Origin: Limosilactobacillus reuteri
GTDB lineage: Bacteria; Bacillota; Bacilli; Lactobacillales; Lactobacillaceae
Direction of reading: 5' to 3'
DNA length: 64,000 bases
Assembly: GCF_013694365.1 (NCBI RefSeq)
Contig: NZ_CP059275.1
Span: 124,001-188,000 of the forward strand
This document shows, piece by piece, positions 1 through 9,962 of the stretch. Numbering within the stretch: the stretch's first letter is position 1; each line of letters begins with the position of its first letter. The translations under genes and the position numbers were made by a program. Under the pieces are notes generated by a model. The model ran no database searches. It worked only from the letters and a program-made list of their open reading frames with translations, and had not been told where the DNA came from.

Positions 1-50
1 GAATGAAACAAACGAATGTTTTATCCGAAGAACCTGTTAGCCAAAATTAA
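1..50 (+). CDS. C-terminal tail of a gene cut by the window edge, possibly parC
   Basis: The first 50 bases read as the last 15 full codons of an open frame, MKQTNVLSEEPVSQN, ending in TAA at 48-50. The next gene, parE, starts at the following base. In Bacillota parC follows parE, and gene order in this window is reversed, so the feature before parE should be parC. That is inference from synteny; the tail itself has no recognisable motif. Confidence 0.45.
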   Translation, partial: MKQTNVLSEEPVSQN

Positions 51-2060
51 GTGGCCAAAGAAGAAGTAAAATATGATGCCTCATCCATACAAGTATTAAA
101 AGGGCTTGAGGCAGTACGAAAAAGACCAGGGATGTATATTGGGTCTACTGACTCACGTGGATTGCACCACCTGGTATATGAAATAGTAGATAATGCCGTT
201 GATGAAGCATTATCCGGTTATGGTGATGAGATTAACGTCACCATTGAAGCAGACAATGCGATTACAGTTCAAGATCATGGTCGGGGGATGCCGGTTGGGA
301 TGCATGCTTCCGGTAAGCCGACACCTGAAGTTATTATGACGGTTCTCCATGCTGGAGGAAAATTTGGTCAGTCAGATGGTTATAAAACTTCAGGAGGGCT
401 TCATGGTGTTGGAGCTTCCGTAGTAAATGCCTTATCATCACATTTGACGCTGACAATTGTCCGTGATCACGTCCGTTACCAAGAAATTTTTAAGGATGGC
501 GGTCAACCAGTTGGAACGTTGAAAAAATTAGGAAAAACTAAAGCTGAGAACGGAACGACCGTCTCATTCAAGCCGGACCCGAAGATTTTTTCAACTACTG
601 TTTATGACTACAATACCTTAGCTAATCGGCTCCGTGAGTCGGCCTTTTTATTGAAAGGGATTAAGATTACCCTTACCGATAAGCGAGCTGGTCAAGAAAA
701 ACAAGATGTATTCCAATTTGACAATGGAATTCAAGAATTCGTTTCTTATCTTAACGAGGGTAAGGACGTTTTAGGAAAGACGCTCTACTTTGACGGAAAG
801 CAAGATGGGGTCGAAGTTGAAGTAGCGGCTCAATATAATGATGGTTACTCTGAGAGCTTGTTATCATTTGTCAATAATGTCCGAACTCCAGATGGTGGTA
901 CTCATGAAGCCGGATTCCGGAGTGCCTGGACGAAAACTTTCAATGAATACGCAAAAAAGGTTGGGCTGTTAAAGGCTAATGATAAAAATCTAGAAGGTAG
1001 TGATGTTCGGGAAGGGTTAACAGCCGTTATTTCTGTCCGGATTCCTGAACGTCTACTTCAATTTGAGGGTCAGACAAAGGATAAACTGGGAACTCCTGAA
1101 GCACGGAAGATTGTTGATGCGATTGTCAGTGAGCAGCTTAACTATGCCCTAATGGAAAATGGCGACTTTGCTCAGATGTTAATTCGTAAGGCATTAAAGG
1201 CGCGTGAAGCTCGAGAAGCTGCCCGTAAAGCCCGTAATCAAGCTCGTGGTGGTAAACGAAAGGGCAAAAAAGAACGCAATCTTTCTGGAAAATTGACTCC
1301 GGCCCAATCAAAAAATGCTAAGAAAAATGAATTATTCCTAGTCGAAGGGGATTCGGCCGGTGGTTCAGCCAAGCAGGGGCGTGACCGTAAATTCCAAGCA
1401 ATTTTACCATTACGAGGGAAAGTGCTAAATACAGAAAAGGCGAAGTTAGATGATGTATTAAAAAACGAAGAATTGAACACAATTATCTATACTGTTGGTG
1501 CTGGTGCTGGTTCTGAATTTAACGTTGAAGATTCAAACTACGATAAGATTATTATTATGACTGATGCCGATGATGATGGTGCTCATATTCAGATTCTTCT
1601 TCTTACCTTTTTCTACAAGTATATGCGGCCAATGATCGAAGCTGGAAAGATCTATATTGCTCTTCCACCACTTTATCGCTTGCAACGCGGACGTGGAGCT
1701 AAGACTAATATCACGTATGCGTGGACTAATGAAGAATTAACAAAATTGACTAAAAAGATGGGCAAGGGAGCACAATTACAACGGTTCAAAGGGCTTGGTG
1801 AAATGAATGCTGATCAGTTGTGGGAAACGACGATGAATCCAGAAACTCGGACACTAATCCAAGTTCGGATCGAGGATGCTGAATTAGCTGAGCGTCGTGT
1901 AACTACCTTAATGGGTAATAAGGTGGAACCACGGCGAGAATGGATTGAAGAAAATGTCCAATTCACGTTAGCCGATGATCAAGAATCTGATAAATTAGTT
2001 GAGAATAAAGGACAATTACCTCAAACTAAAGAGCCTACAATTAATACATGGAATAAATAG
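51..2060 (+). CDS. parE: DNA topoisomerase IV subunit B
   Basis: ParE is the ATPase subunit of topoisomerase IV, which with ParC unlinks daughter chromosomes. The GHKL ATPase fold is visible from EIVDNAVDEA (44-53), GRGMPV (77-82) and GGLHGVGAS (115-123). The TOPRIM domain shows EGDSAGGSA near residue 432 and DADDDGAHI near 505, followed by the conserved C-terminal RFKGLGEMN segment. The length of 669 residues fits ParE of Gram-positive bacteria. ParE was chosen over GyrB because of the QGRDRKFQAILPLRGK stretch and the neighbouring plsY, which usually sits beside parE in lactobacilli. The start is GTG and no Shine-Dalgarno precedes it here, because the upstream sequence belongs to another gene. 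Confidence 0.92.
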   Translation: MAKEEVKYDASSIQVLKGLEAVRKRPGMYIGSTDSRGLHHLVYEIVDNAVDEALSGYGDEINVTIEADNAITVQDHGRGMPVGMHASGKPTPEVIMTVLHAGGKFGQSDGYKTSGGLHGVGASVVNALSSHLTLTIVRDHVRYQEIFKDGGQPVGTLKKLGKTKAENGTTVSFKPDPKIFSTTVYDYNTLANRLRESAFLLKGIKITLTDKRAGQEKQDVFQFDNGIQEFVSYLNEGKDVLGKTLYFDGKQDGVEVEVAAQYNDGYSESLLSFVNNVRTPDGGTHEAGFRSAWTKTFNEYAKKVGLLKANDKNLEGSDVREGLTAVISVRIPERLLQFEGQTKDKLGTPEARKIVDAIVSEQLNYALMENGDFAQMLIRKALKAREAREAARKARNQARGGKRKGKKERNLSGKLTPAQSKNAKKNELFLVEGDSAGGSAKQGRDRKFQAILPLRGKVLNTEKAKLDDVLKNEELNTIIYTVGAGAGSEFNVEDSNYDKIIIMTDADDDGAHIQILLLTFFYKYMRPMIEAGKIYIALPPLYRLQRGRGAKTNITYAWTNEELTKLTKKMGKGAQLQRFKGLGEMNADQLWETTMNPETRTLIQVRIEDAELAERRVTTLMGNKVEPRREWIEENVQFTLADDQESDKLVENKGQLPQTKEPTINTWNK

Positions 2061-2690
2061 ATGATTTTTGAAATTATTGGGATGATTATTATTGCTTACC
2101 TCTTAGGTTCAATCCCAACTGGCCTCTGGATCGGTAAGTATATTTATCATAAAGATATTCGCAAGTTAGGTAGCGGTAATATCGGAACAACAAATACCTT
2201 TCGAACATTGGGATTTAAGGCGGGCGTCGTTGTTTTGGTTATCGATATTCTAAAGGGAACACTCGCTGCCAGTCAGCCATACTTTTTAGGGATATCTGGA
2301 ACCGTTAACCCCCTATTGATCGGACTCTTTGCTAGTCTTGGTCACACTGTATCAATATTCGATAATTTTCATGGCGGGAAAGCAGTGGCAACTAGCGCGG
2401 GGATTCTCTTAGCTTATAACCCCCTCCTCTTTGTTGTTGCCTGTTTGATTTTTATCTTTGTCTTATGCTTGACAAGTATGGTTAGTACCGCCAGTATGGT
2501 AGGGATTAGTGCAATTTTCATTATCGCCCTCTTCATTCATGCTTGGATTTTAGCAATCGTGGCAGGAATATTAACAGGAGTGGTCTTTTACCGCCACCGA
2601 TCAAACATTCACCGAATTTTATCAGGAAAAGAATCAATGGTAAGTTTTGGCCTTGGCTATTATTTACGAGAAAAGAAGCTAAATAAATAG
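2061..2690 (+). CDS. plsY: Acyl-phosphate:glycerol-3-phosphate acyltransferase
   Basis: PlsY transfers the acyl group from acyl-phosphate to glycerol-3-phosphate at the membrane, the first step of phospholipid synthesis in Gram-positive bacteria. The 209-residue protein has several hydrophobic helices, the first at about residues 3-24. It carries the glycerol-phosphate binding loop GSGNIGTTN (37-45), FHGGKAVATSAG (103-114) and a late HRILSGKES motif, all characteristic of the family. It is often divergent from parE in lactobacilli. Here it is in the same orientation with zero spacing, which fits reorientation of each gene. Confidence 0.93.
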   Translation: MIFEIIGMIIIAYLLGSIPTGLWIGKYIYHKDIRKLGSGNIGTTNTFRTLGFKAGVVVLVIDILKGTLAASQPYFLGISGTVNPLLIGLFASLGHTVSIFDNFHGGKAVATSAGILLAYNPLLFVVACLIFIFVLCLTSMVSTASMVGISAIFIIALFIHAWILAIVAGILTGVVFYRHRSNIHRILSGKESMVSFGLGYYLREKKLNK

Positions 2691-3569
2691 ATGATTACTT
2701 TACAAAACCAACAATTAACCGTAAAAATTGATGAATTAGGTGCTCAACTACATAGTATTAAACGGCAGGATAACGGAATCGAATATTTATGGCAGGGGGA
2801 CCCCGCTTCATGGAATCGCCAAGCACCAATCCTCTTTCCGTTCGTTGGCCGCTTAAAAGATGATCAATATCAATATGGCAACCAAACTTATCATCAAACA
2901 CAACATGGTTTTGCACGTGATCGAAAATTCCAAGTTATTGAGCAAACACCATCGATGGTTGTGATGGAACAGCATGATGATAGTGAAACTAAGAAGGCAT
3001 TCCCTTTTTCATTTAGTCTTCAAGTAAAATTTGAATTAGTTATTGATAAAGTTGAAATTAGCTATGTGGTGAAGAACCCGAGCGGAGATGAAACCTTAAT
3101 CTATGCCATTGGAGCACATCCTGGTTTTAATATGCCGTTAACTAGTACTGGGGGTTTTGAACAAACAGAATTAAGCGTTAAACCGGCAACAGAATATTCA
3201 CGGATCGTTTTAGATGGCGCCTATAACGATTCAGCTCATCCACAATTGATTAATATGCAGGATTCATTATCACTTAATCATGATCTTTTTAATAAGGATG
3301 CTATTATTTTCAAAACAGATGGCGGCCATTTTACAGCCAAATTAACGGATACTGTTGCTAATCACGGGGTCGTAGTTGATACTTTTAATACAGAATACGT
3401 GGGAGTTTGGTCGCAATATCCAAGTACAGCTTCATTTGTATGTGTGGAACCATGGTGGGGAATAGCAGATAATGTCAAGGCTGATGGGCTCCTCCTCCAT
3501 AAGCAAGGGATGCACCGTCTAGCACCAAATGAAACAGATAATTATCATTTTAGTATTAAGCCATTTTAA
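2691..3569 (+). CDS. Aldose 1-epimerase family protein (LacX-like)
   Basis: This 292-residue protein belongs to the galactose mutarotase-like superfamily, which interconverts sugar anomers. Supporting features are the N-terminal beta-rich region with ILFPFVGRL near residue 48, HGFARDR near 80, IGAHPGFNMPL near 140-150 and EPWWGIAD near the C-terminus. It resembles the LacX/YihR branch more than classical GalM, so the natural sugar cannot be given. No sugar operon surrounds it. Confidence 0.8.
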   Translation: MITLQNQQLTVKIDELGAQLHSIKRQDNGIEYLWQGDPASWNRQAPILFPFVGRLKDDQYQYGNQTYHQTQHGFARDRKFQVIEQTPSMVVMEQHDDSETKKAFPFSFSLQVKFELVIDKVEISYVVKNPSGDETLIYAIGAHPGFNMPLTSTGGFEQTELSVKPATEYSRIVLDGAYNDSAHPQLINMQDSLSLNHDLFNKDAIIFKTDGGHFTAKLTDTVANHGVVVDTFNTEYVGVWSQYPSTASFVCVEPWWGIADNVKADGLLLHKQGMHRLAPNETDNYHFSIKPF

Positions 3570-5690
3570 ATGGCAACCAAAACAACCAAATCAACGGCGA
3601 AAAAGACAACTCGTCGCCGTTCAAAAATTAAAAAAAATCTGGTGATCGTGGAGTCACCATCAAAGGCAAAAACAATCGGTAAATTTTTAGGCCGGTCCTA
3701 TAAGGTTGTGGCTAGTTTAGGTCATATTCGGGACTTGCCAAAAAGCCGGATGGGGGTAGATATTGAAAATGACTACACCCCTGATTACATTTCAATTCGG
3801 GGGAAGGGTGATGTAATTAAGGAACTACGGAAGGACGTTAAAAATGCAAAAGCCGTATATCTTGCATCTGACCCGGACCGTGAAGGGGAAGCAATTGCCT
3901 GGCACGTTTCAAATATTTTAAAGCTTGACGATGATCAAAAGAACCGGGTTACCTTTAATGAAATTACTAAAGATGCTGTTAAAGAAGCTTTTAAGGAACC
4001 CCGAGAGATTAATATGGATCTCGTGGATGCCCAGCAGGCACGACGGGTATTAGATCGATTAGTTGGATATTCAATTAGCCCAATTTTATGGAAGAAAGTC
4101 AAAAAGGGCTTAAGTGCTGGTCGTGTTCAATCAGTTGCCCTTTACCTGATTATTCAACGTGAAAATGAAATTAAAAACTTCAAACCAGAGGAATACTGGA
4201 CAATTGATGCTGATTTCAAGAAGGGCAAAGAAGAATTCAAGGCTAGTTTTTACGGTGAAAATGGTAAGAAGGTTTCCTTGAAGAATAATGATGATGTTCA
4301 GGCAGTCCTTTCTAAAATCGATAAAAAGAAAGATTTCGATATTACTAAGGTGACTAAAAAAGAACGTCGGCGGCAACCACAGCCACCATATACGACCTCG
4401 ACCATGCAACAGGATGCTAATCGTCGTTTGAACTTCCGAACACGAAAGACAATGATGGCAGCACAAATGTTATATGAAGGGATCGACATTAAAGAAGGAG
4501 CACCGGTTGGGTTAATTACCTATATGCGGACGGACTCGACTCGGGTAGCGTCAATTGCTAAGCATGAAGCGTCTAACTATATTCATGAAAACTATGGAGC
4601 AGAATATGCGGCAATAAAGCCGGTTAAGGGAAAATTACCTGAAGGGGCCCAGGATGCTCACGAAGCTATTCGGCCAACTTCAGTCTATCGGACACCAGCT
4701 AAAATGAAGCAATATTTAACCTCCGACCAGTATAAACTTTATAATTTGATTTGGTCGCGGTTTGTGGCTAGTCAAATGACTGCGGAAGTAATTGATACGA
4801 TGAGCGTTAACCTCCAGCAAAATGGGGTCGATTTCCGTGCAAATGGATCAAAAGTTAAGTTCCCTGGGTTTACGAAAGTATATAAGCGAGGAACTGAAAA
4901 AGATAACTTGTTGCCAGAATTAACTGAAGATGACAAGGCAAAAATGATAAAGGACGATCCAGCTCAGCACTTTACCCAGCCACCTGCTCGTTATACAGAA
5001 GCGGCTCTTATTAAAACCTTGGAAGGAAATGGCGTCGGTCGGCCATCAACCTATGCGCCAACCCTTGATACGATTCAACGACGGTACTATGTTCGCCTTG
5101 TATCACGCCACTTTGAGCCAACTGAATTGGGTGAAATTGTCAACCGAATTATCGAAAAGCAATTCCCTGATATTGTCAATGTCCAATTTACTGCCGATAT
5201 TGAAGGCAAACTTGATGAGATTGAAGAGGGTAAGCAGAACTGGATTAATGTTGTTGATAAATTCTATCAACCATTCTCAAAAGAAGTTGATGCAGCTGAA
5301 GAAGAGGTTGATAAGATTGAGATGAAAGATGAGCTTGCTGGCACAGATTGTGAAATTTGCGGGGCCCCAATGGTTATTAAAATGGGTCGTTATGGTAAGT
5401 TCTATGCATGTTCTCGTTTCCCAAATTGTCGGAATACCAAGGCGATTGTAAAAGATACCGGAATTACATGTCCAAAGTGTGGGCAAGGAACGGTTGTTGA
5501 ACGAAAATCAAAGAAGAACCGAACTTTCTATGGTTGTTCCCGTTATCCAGATTGTGACTTCGTTTCATGGGATAAACCGATTGGACGTAATTGTCCTAAG
5601 GATGGGCACTTCCTTGTTGAAAAGAAAGTCAAGGGTGGTAAACAGGTTGTCTGTCCAAATGGAGACTACCAAGAAGAAGTTCAGAAGTAA
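3570..5690 (+). CDS. topA: DNA topoisomerase I
   Basis: TopA relaxes negative supercoils by cutting one strand through a tyrosine. The TOPRIM domain begins with [17 protein letters not shown] near residue 25 and has [12 protein letters not shown] near 110. The catalytic tyrosine is Tyr318 in TYMRTDSTR. The C-terminus holds two four-cysteine zinc ribbons (about residues 593-620 and 633-660) and a third motif reduced to two cysteines. The length of 706 residues is typical. In Bacillota the order is rnhB-dprA-topA; here topA comes before dprA, so the block is reversed. Confidence 0.97.
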   Translation: MATKTTKSTAKKTTRRRSKIKKNLVIVESPSKAKTIGKFLGRSYKVVASLGHIRDLPKSRMGVDIENDYTPDYISIRGKGDVIKELRKDVKNAKAVYLASDPDREGEAIAWHVSNILKLDDDQKNRVTFNEITKDAVKEAFKEPREINMDLVDAQQARRVLDRLVGYSISPILWKKVKKGLSAGRVQSVALYLIIQRENEIKNFKPEEYWTIDADFKKGKEEFKASFYGENGKKVSLKNNDDVQAVLSKIDKKKDFDITKVTKKERRRQPQPPYTTSTMQQDANRRLNFRTRKTMMAAQMLYEGIDIKEGAPVGLITYMRTDSTRVASIAKHEASNYIHENYGAEYAAIKPVKGKLPEGAQDAHEAIRPTSVYRTPAKMKQYLTSDQYKLYNLIWSRFVASQMTAEVIDTMSVNLQQNGVDFRANGSKVKFPGFTKVYKRGTEKDNLLPELTEDDKAKMIKDDPAQHFTQPPARYTEAALIKTLEGNGVGRPSTYAPTLDTIQRRYYVRLVSRHFEPTELGEIVNRIIEKQFPDIVNVQFTADIEGKLDEIEEGKQNWINVVDKFYQPFSKEVDAAEEEVDKIEMKDELAGTDCEICGAPMVIKMGRYGKFYACSRFPNCRNTKAIVKDTGITCPKCGQGTVVERKSKKNRTFYGCSRYPDCDFVSWDKPIGRNCPKDGHFLVEKKVKGGKQVVCPNGDYQEEVQK

Positions 5691-6566
5691 ATGTTACAAG
5701 TAAACGATTTTCTATTACGGTTAAGTTTATGTCGCGGAATTGGCTTAGTTTCAAAGTATCGTCTATGGGAGTGTGCTCAACAGGCGCGCTGCTTTAATAA
5801 TATTGACTATTTGATTGACCATGCAAATGTTAGCTTACGAAGTGCGTCGTCATTGAAAAATAATTGGACAAGTCCAGAGCTTGATCAAGCAGTGGCCTTA
5901 AACAGTCAGGAAAAATTTATTACAATTGCGGATCCGTTATACCCGATCACCTTGAAAGAAACGTACTGTCCGCCCTTGGTATTGTTTTATCGTGGTAATC
6001 TGAGCTTGCTCCATCAGCCTTCAATTGGTGTTGTTGGCACTAGGCAGATAACTAATTATGGACAGAGCGCTTTACGAGGATTGCTGCCACCAGTAATTAA
6101 GCGGCAGATAGTAGTAATCAGTGGTTTAGCTCAAGGAGTAGATGGTTTTAGCCATGAACTGGCGTTAAAACATGGTGGCCTTACTATCGGAGTGATTGGG
6201 ACGGGTTTAGATCAAGCTTACCCCCGAAGTCACCAAGTCCTTCAAGATGAGGTTGCCAGACAGGGATTAGTAATTTCTGAGTATGGGCGGGGTGAATCAC
6301 CTGTGGCTTATCACTTCCCAGAAAGGAACCGAATTATTGCAGGTTTAAGCGAAGTGGTTTTGGTTGTCGAGGCAAAGAAAAGGAGTGGGAGTTTAATCAC
6401 CGCGAATATCGGTTTAGATGAAAATCGGTCTGTATGCGCTATTCCTGGAAGGATTGATGCTCCCTTATCAGTAGGATGTAACAGTTTAATCGCAGCTGGC
6501 GCGAAACCAATTCTCAGCGCCCAAGATCTGCTAGACGAGTTTCGGCTGTACGATTCAAGGGCTTGA
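5691..6566 (+). CDS. dprA: DNA processing protein A
   Basis: DprA binds incoming single-stranded DNA during natural transformation and loads RecA onto it. The Rossmann-like core is seen in GVVGTRQITNYG near residue 113, SGLAQGVDGFSHELAL near 143-158, IGVIGTGLDQAYPRSH near 167-182 and HFPERNRIIAGLS near 205. The length of 291 residues matches family members that lack the C-terminal winged helix. Its presence hints at, but does not prove, competence. Confidence 0.95.
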   Translation: MLQVNDFLLRLSLCRGIGLVSKYRLWECAQQARCFNNIDYLIDHANVSLRSASSLKNNWTSPELDQAVALNSQEKFITIADPLYPITLKETYCPPLVLFYRGNLSLLHQPSIGVVGTRQITNYGQSALRGLLPPVIKRQIVVISGLAQGVDGFSHELALKHGGLTIGVIGTGLDQAYPRSHQVLQDEVARQGLVISEYGRGESPVAYHFPERNRIIAGLSEVVLVVEAKKRSGSLITANIGLDENRSVCAIPGRIDAPLSVGCNSLIAAGAKPILSAQDLLDEFRLYDSRA

Positions 6567-7337
6567 ATGAATAAGGAAACCATTAGTCAAATTAAGGCCC
6601 GTTTACAAACTATCACAGATACAACTGATCCTTACTTGCAAACTATTCGTGATGATTCGCGAAAAGGTGTTCAAGCAGCAATTCAGCAATTTGAACGGCG
6701 GCTTGCACGGCAGAAGGAAGCTGAAGAGGCGTTCAATAACCGGTTTAAATATGAAAAGTACTACTGGGAAAAGGGATATCAGTATGTTGCAGGAATGGAT
6801 GAAGTAGGAAGAGGACCATTGGCTGGGCCGGTGGTTACTTGTGTAGTAATTTTAAATGCAGATTTTGACCTGATAGGGGTAACAGATTCCAAACAGTTAA
6901 CTAGGCATGAACGAGAAAATTTGTATTTACGGATTGTTGATGAGGCGGTTGAAGTTAGCATTGCGGTAAATGATGCGCCAGTGATTGATCAAATGAATAT
7001 TTATGCTGCTACCCAGGATGCAATGATTCGGGCAGTTAATCACCTTCACCATCGACCAGATCATCTGATTGTTGATGCTGTCCCATTAGCAATTGATATT
7101 CCTCAGACGACTTTGATCAAGGGGGATCAAAAGAGTATTAGCGTTGCTGCAGCCAGTATTGTCGCAAAAGAATACCGTGATCACCTAATGCGGGACTATG
7201 ATTATGTTTATCCAGGGTATGGTTTTGCACAAAATATGGGTTATGGAACCAAAGAACATTTAGCCGGCTTAGAAAAAATGGGGGCAACTCCTATTCATCG
7301 GCGCTCTTTTAATCCCGTTCCAAAATATTTAAATTAA
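6567..7337 (+). CDS. rnhB: Ribonuclease HII
   Basis: RNase HII removes RNA from RNA-DNA hybrids, including single ribonucleotides misplaced in DNA. The catalytic block AGMDEVGRGPLAGP (about 75-88) supplies Asp78 and Glu79, followed by VTDSKQLT near 111. The 70-residue N-terminal extension is usual for Gram-positive RnhB, giving 256 residues. Its first 8 bases, ATGAATAA, recur as the last 8 bases of rbgA at 8203-8210, so in the genome rbgA overlaps the start of rnhB and comes before it. Confidence 0.95.
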   Translation: MNKETISQIKARLQTITDTTDPYLQTIRDDSRKGVQAAIQQFERRLARQKEAEEAFNNRFKYEKYYWEKGYQYVAGMDEVGRGPLAGPVVTCVVILNADFDLIGVTDSKQLTRHERENLYLRIVDEAVEVSIAVNDAPVIDQMNIYAATQDAMIRAVNHLHHRPDHLIVDAVPLAIDIPQTTLIKGDQKSISVAAASIVAKEYRDHLMRDYDYVYPGYGFAQNMGYGTKEHLAGLEKMGATPIHRRSFNPVPKYLN

Positions 7338-8210
7338 ATGGCAACAATTCAATGGTTCCCAGGACACATGGCAAAAGCATTACGCCAAATTCGTGAACAA
7401 ATGCCACTAGTAGATATTTTGTTTGAGCTAGTAGATGCTCGTGTCCCCTATTCGTCACAAAATCCAGAAGTGGCACTAGCTGCAGGAGAAAAGCCCAAAC
7501 TTTTAATTATGACAAAAACGGACCTAGCAGACCAGAAACGATTAAATGAATGGATTAAATACTTTGAGCAACATAATCAACCAGTTCTTGCTCTCGATTC
7601 ACGCCAAAATAACGTGGCAAAAGTTGTAACGGCTAAAAGTAAAGAGATATTAAAAGATAAATTGGCAGAAGAAAAAGCCAAGGGAATGAAAAAGAGGCCA
7701 ATTCGGGCAATGTGTGTTGGTGTTCCCAATGTAGGGAAATCAACTCTTTTAAATCACCTGGTAAAAAAGAACGTTGCGGCTACTGGAAACCGTCCCGGAG
7801 TCACTACTGGACAGCAATGGTTGCGGTCATCAGCAGAATTGGAATTACTTGATACTCCTGGTGTCCTTTGGCATAAATTTGCTACTCCTAAGCAGGGGAT
7901 AATGCTTGCTTTAACGGGAGCAATTAAAGATAGCTTATACGCAAAGGATGATGTAGCGTTGTTTGCCCTTGATTACTTGCGGCAACATCAGCCAGAGATG
8001 TTAAAGCAACGTTACCACTTAACTGATGCAGATCTGGACGAATCGGTTGCCAATCCAGATTTACTATTAACGATTACTGCTAAAATGGGCTTTCGTGATG
8101 ATTATGACCGGGCTAGTGAACGCTTGATTTTTGACTTGCGAAAGGGAAAATTAGGACCAATCACTTTGGAAGTACCTGCTGACCTAAATGAGGATGGACT
8201 AAATGAATAA
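7338..8210 (+). CDS. rbgA: Ribosome biogenesis GTPase (RbgA/YlqF)
   Basis: RbgA is a GTPase needed for a late step of 50S ribosomal subunit assembly. It shows the circular permutation typical of the family: the G4 motif TKTD (59-62) precedes the P-loop GVPNVGKST (128-136), followed by DTPGVLW near 174. The length is 290 residues. Its 3' end carries a GAGGATG stretch and ATGAATAA that fit as translation start signals for rnhB, although the next gene here is a YozE-family gene. Confidence 0.95.
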   Translation: MATIQWFPGHMAKALRQIREQMPLVDILFELVDARVPYSSQNPEVALAAGEKPKLLIMTKTDLADQKRLNEWIKYFEQHNQPVLALDSRQNNVAKVVTAKSKEILKDKLAEEKAKGMKKRPIRAMCVGVPNVGKSTLLNHLVKKNVAATGNRPGVTTGQQWLRSSAELELLDTPGVLWHKFATPKQGIMLALTGAIKDSLYAKDDVALFALDYLRQHQPEMLKQRYHLTDADLDESVANPDLLLTITAKMGFRDDYDRASERLIFDLRKGKLGPITLEVPADLNEDGLNE

Positions 8211-8432
8211 ATGAGAATGAGTTTTTATCAGTTTTTAATGACTCAACGAAATCCGAATAGTGCAGATGAAGTTCAACAGTTTGCAAACAATGCTTTTTTG
8301 GATACTACTTTTCCTAAGCATTCCGAGGATTTTGATGAAATTTCGCATTATTTAGAAGAAAATGCTGACTATTTGCCATCAATGACAATTTTTGATGAAG
8401 CTTGGCAACGGTATATTGATGCAATGAATTAG
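8211..8432 (+). CDS. YozE/UPF0346 family small protein
   Basis: This acidic 73-residue protein matches what I know of the YozE (UPF0346) family: [12 protein letters not shown] near the N-terminus, then [16 protein letters not shown] and a C-terminal FDEAWQRYI. The family adopts a SAM-like helical fold and has no firm function. Translation could start at ATG 8211 or ATG 8217. The protein alignment fits the second methionine (MSFYQF) slightly better. Confidence 0.8.
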   Translation: MRMSFYQFLMTQRNPNSADEVQQFANNAFLDTTFPKHSEDFDEISHYLEENADYLPSMTIFDEAWQRYIDAMN

Positions 8433-9035
8433 ATGAAAAATTCTGAAGAAAAAAAGACTAATTGGTGGAAATGGGCCTTTTTTTGCTTAGTAGCCTTGAT
8501 TGTAATTAGCTGTGGGGTTGTGTTAAACAAGGCGACTGCACCGACTCCTGCTACTACAACTAGCAAAGCAGTAAAGCCAAGCGATTCATCAGTAACGGTT
8601 GAATTGAATAAAAAACAGGTGAATGCTTTAGCTGCTAATTACCTGAATCAGTTTTTAAAAGGGCAAAAGATCCGTTATGATTTTATTGTTGGCGATCAGT
8701 ATGCTACCTTGACAGGAAATACTAAGTTTCTAGGGGCTAAGGTGCGATTTGCCATTAACTTTATTCCTGAACGACTAAGTAACGGAAATATCTTGTTGCG
8801 GGCTAAGGGACTTTCAGTTGGACGGTTAAATATCCCGATCAAATTTGTGATGGGTTACATTGCAAAGAATTATAATATTCCTAAATGGGTAACAATTAAC
8901 CCACAAAAGAAGACAGTTTTATTAGACCTTAACCGTTATAGCAAGCACCGTTCTCTTAAGTACTCGGCTCAAGAAATTAACATGCAAGAAGGACGGTTTA
9001 AGTTTTTAATCACGGTCCCAACAAGTAATGAATAA
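8433..9035 (+). CDS. YpmS-like membrane-anchored protein (DUF2140)
   Basis: This 200-residue protein has a lysine-rich start, one transmembrane segment at about residues 12-30 and an extracytoplasmic domain with VELNKKQVNALAANYL. That architecture fits the DUF2140/YpmS family, whose role is not known. In Bacillota ypmS commonly follows ypmR, a GDSL hydrolase, and here the GDSL gene lies directly after it in reversed order. The end of that GDSL gene carries GGAGGT (9955-9960), which would serve as this gene's ribosome binding site in the native order. Confidence 0.72.
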   Translation: MKNSEEKKTNWWKWAFFCLVALIVISCGVVLNKATAPTPATTTSKAVKPSDSSVTVELNKKQVNALAANYLNQFLKGQKIRYDFIVGDQYATLTGNTKFLGAKVRFAINFIPERLSNGNILLRAKGLSVGRLNIPIKFVMGYIAKNYNIPKWVTINPQKKTVLLDLNRYSKHRSLKYSAQEINMQEGRFKFLITVPTSNE

Positions 9036-9962
9036 ATGAAAAAGTGGACTAAATGGCTATTATTATCGCTTTTGGCTATTATGATTATTGGTGGGGGATG
9101 GTATACTATTAACCACTTTACAAATTTAACTAGTAATAGTTCAAAAGTTGTTACACCAAAGTATGTTGAAAAGAAAAATGTAAAGCTGGTTGCACTAGGC
9201 GATTCCCTTACTCACGGTCAAGGGGACGAGAGTAATAATGGTGGATACGTTGGGGTAATTAAGGAAAAAATCGAACACCGTTACCACCAAACTAAGGTGA
9301 CAACAGTCAATTACGGGGTAACAGGGGACCGATCCGACCAGATTCTTGACCGCTTAAATCAGCAATCTCAATTACGTAGTGACTTACAGAGCGCGGATGT
9401 GATTACGATGACTGTCGGTGGGAACGATTTGATGCAGATCTTGGAAAAAAACGTAATGGGCTCTGAACGGCAAGTTACCAGTAGTGTTGAAAGTGGCGAA
9501 AAGACTTATCAAAAAAAATTAATTAAGCTATTTGATGCAGTTCGAAAGGAAAATCCTAAGGCTCCTATTTTTGTGATGAGTATTTATAATCCCTTCTATA
9601 CCTATTTCCCAGATGTAACAATTATTAACAAGTCAATTAATCAATGGAACCAAACTACGCAAGATACAATGAATAATTATAAGTCAATGTATTTTGTGAA
9701 CATTAATAAGTTGATGTCATACGGTCAATATCAGACTAAGAGTCAGCAACAACAGCTGGTCAAGGAAGAAGAAAAGGCTAATCAAGGGCAAGTCAGTCAA
9801 AAGCGGGTTATTGAAATTATGAATCATAAGGATAAGAACCTTAATAAATACATTTCAACAGAAGATAATTTCCATCCTAATCATACGGGATACGTCAAAA
9901 TTGCTGACCAATTATTTAAGGTAATGCAAAAACATGATAGCTGGGAATTCACACGGAGGTAA
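9036..9962 (+). CDS. SGNH/GDSL hydrolase, membrane-anchored (YpmR-like)
   Basis: This 308-residue esterase or lipase-like enzyme probably acts outside the membrane. An N-terminal hydrophobic segment (about 7-24) is an uncleaved anchor or signal peptide. The catalytic blocks are ALGDSLTHG with nucleophile Ser57, the oxyanion residues in TVGGNDL near 128, and DNFHPNHTGY near the C-terminus with the Asp and His of the triad. The substrate cannot be read from the sequence. Pairing with the YpmS-like gene is the usual arrangement. Confidence 0.85.
   Translation: MKKWTKWLLLSLLAIMIIGGGWYTINHFTNLTSNSSKVVTPKYVEKKNVKLVALGDSLTHGQGDESNNGGYVGVIKEKIEHRYHQTKVTTVNYGVTGDRSDQILDRLNQQSQLRSDLQSADVITMTVGGNDLMQILEKNVMGSERQVTSSVESGEKTYQKKLIKLFDAVRKENPKAPIFVMSIYNPFYTYFPDVTIINKSINQWNQTTQDTMNNYKSMYFVNINKLMSYGQYQTKSQQQQLVKEEEKANQGQVSQKRVIEIMNHKDKNLNKYISTEDNFHPNHTGYVKIADQLFKVMQKHDSWEFTRR
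9955..9960 (+). promoter_or_regulatory. Stranded Shine-Dalgarno at the 3' end of the GDSL hydrolase gene
   Basis: GGAGGT lies two bases before the end of the coding frame. It is not at a workable distance from the DegV start at 9963. In reversed native order it would precede the YpmS-like gene. Confidence 0.6.

Noticed and set aside
1238-1480. Minus-strand open frames inside parE and similar ones inside topA, glyS, dnaE and others
   Set aside because: They lie antisense to well-supported genes and their translations have no recognisable motifs. They are shadows of codon bias.
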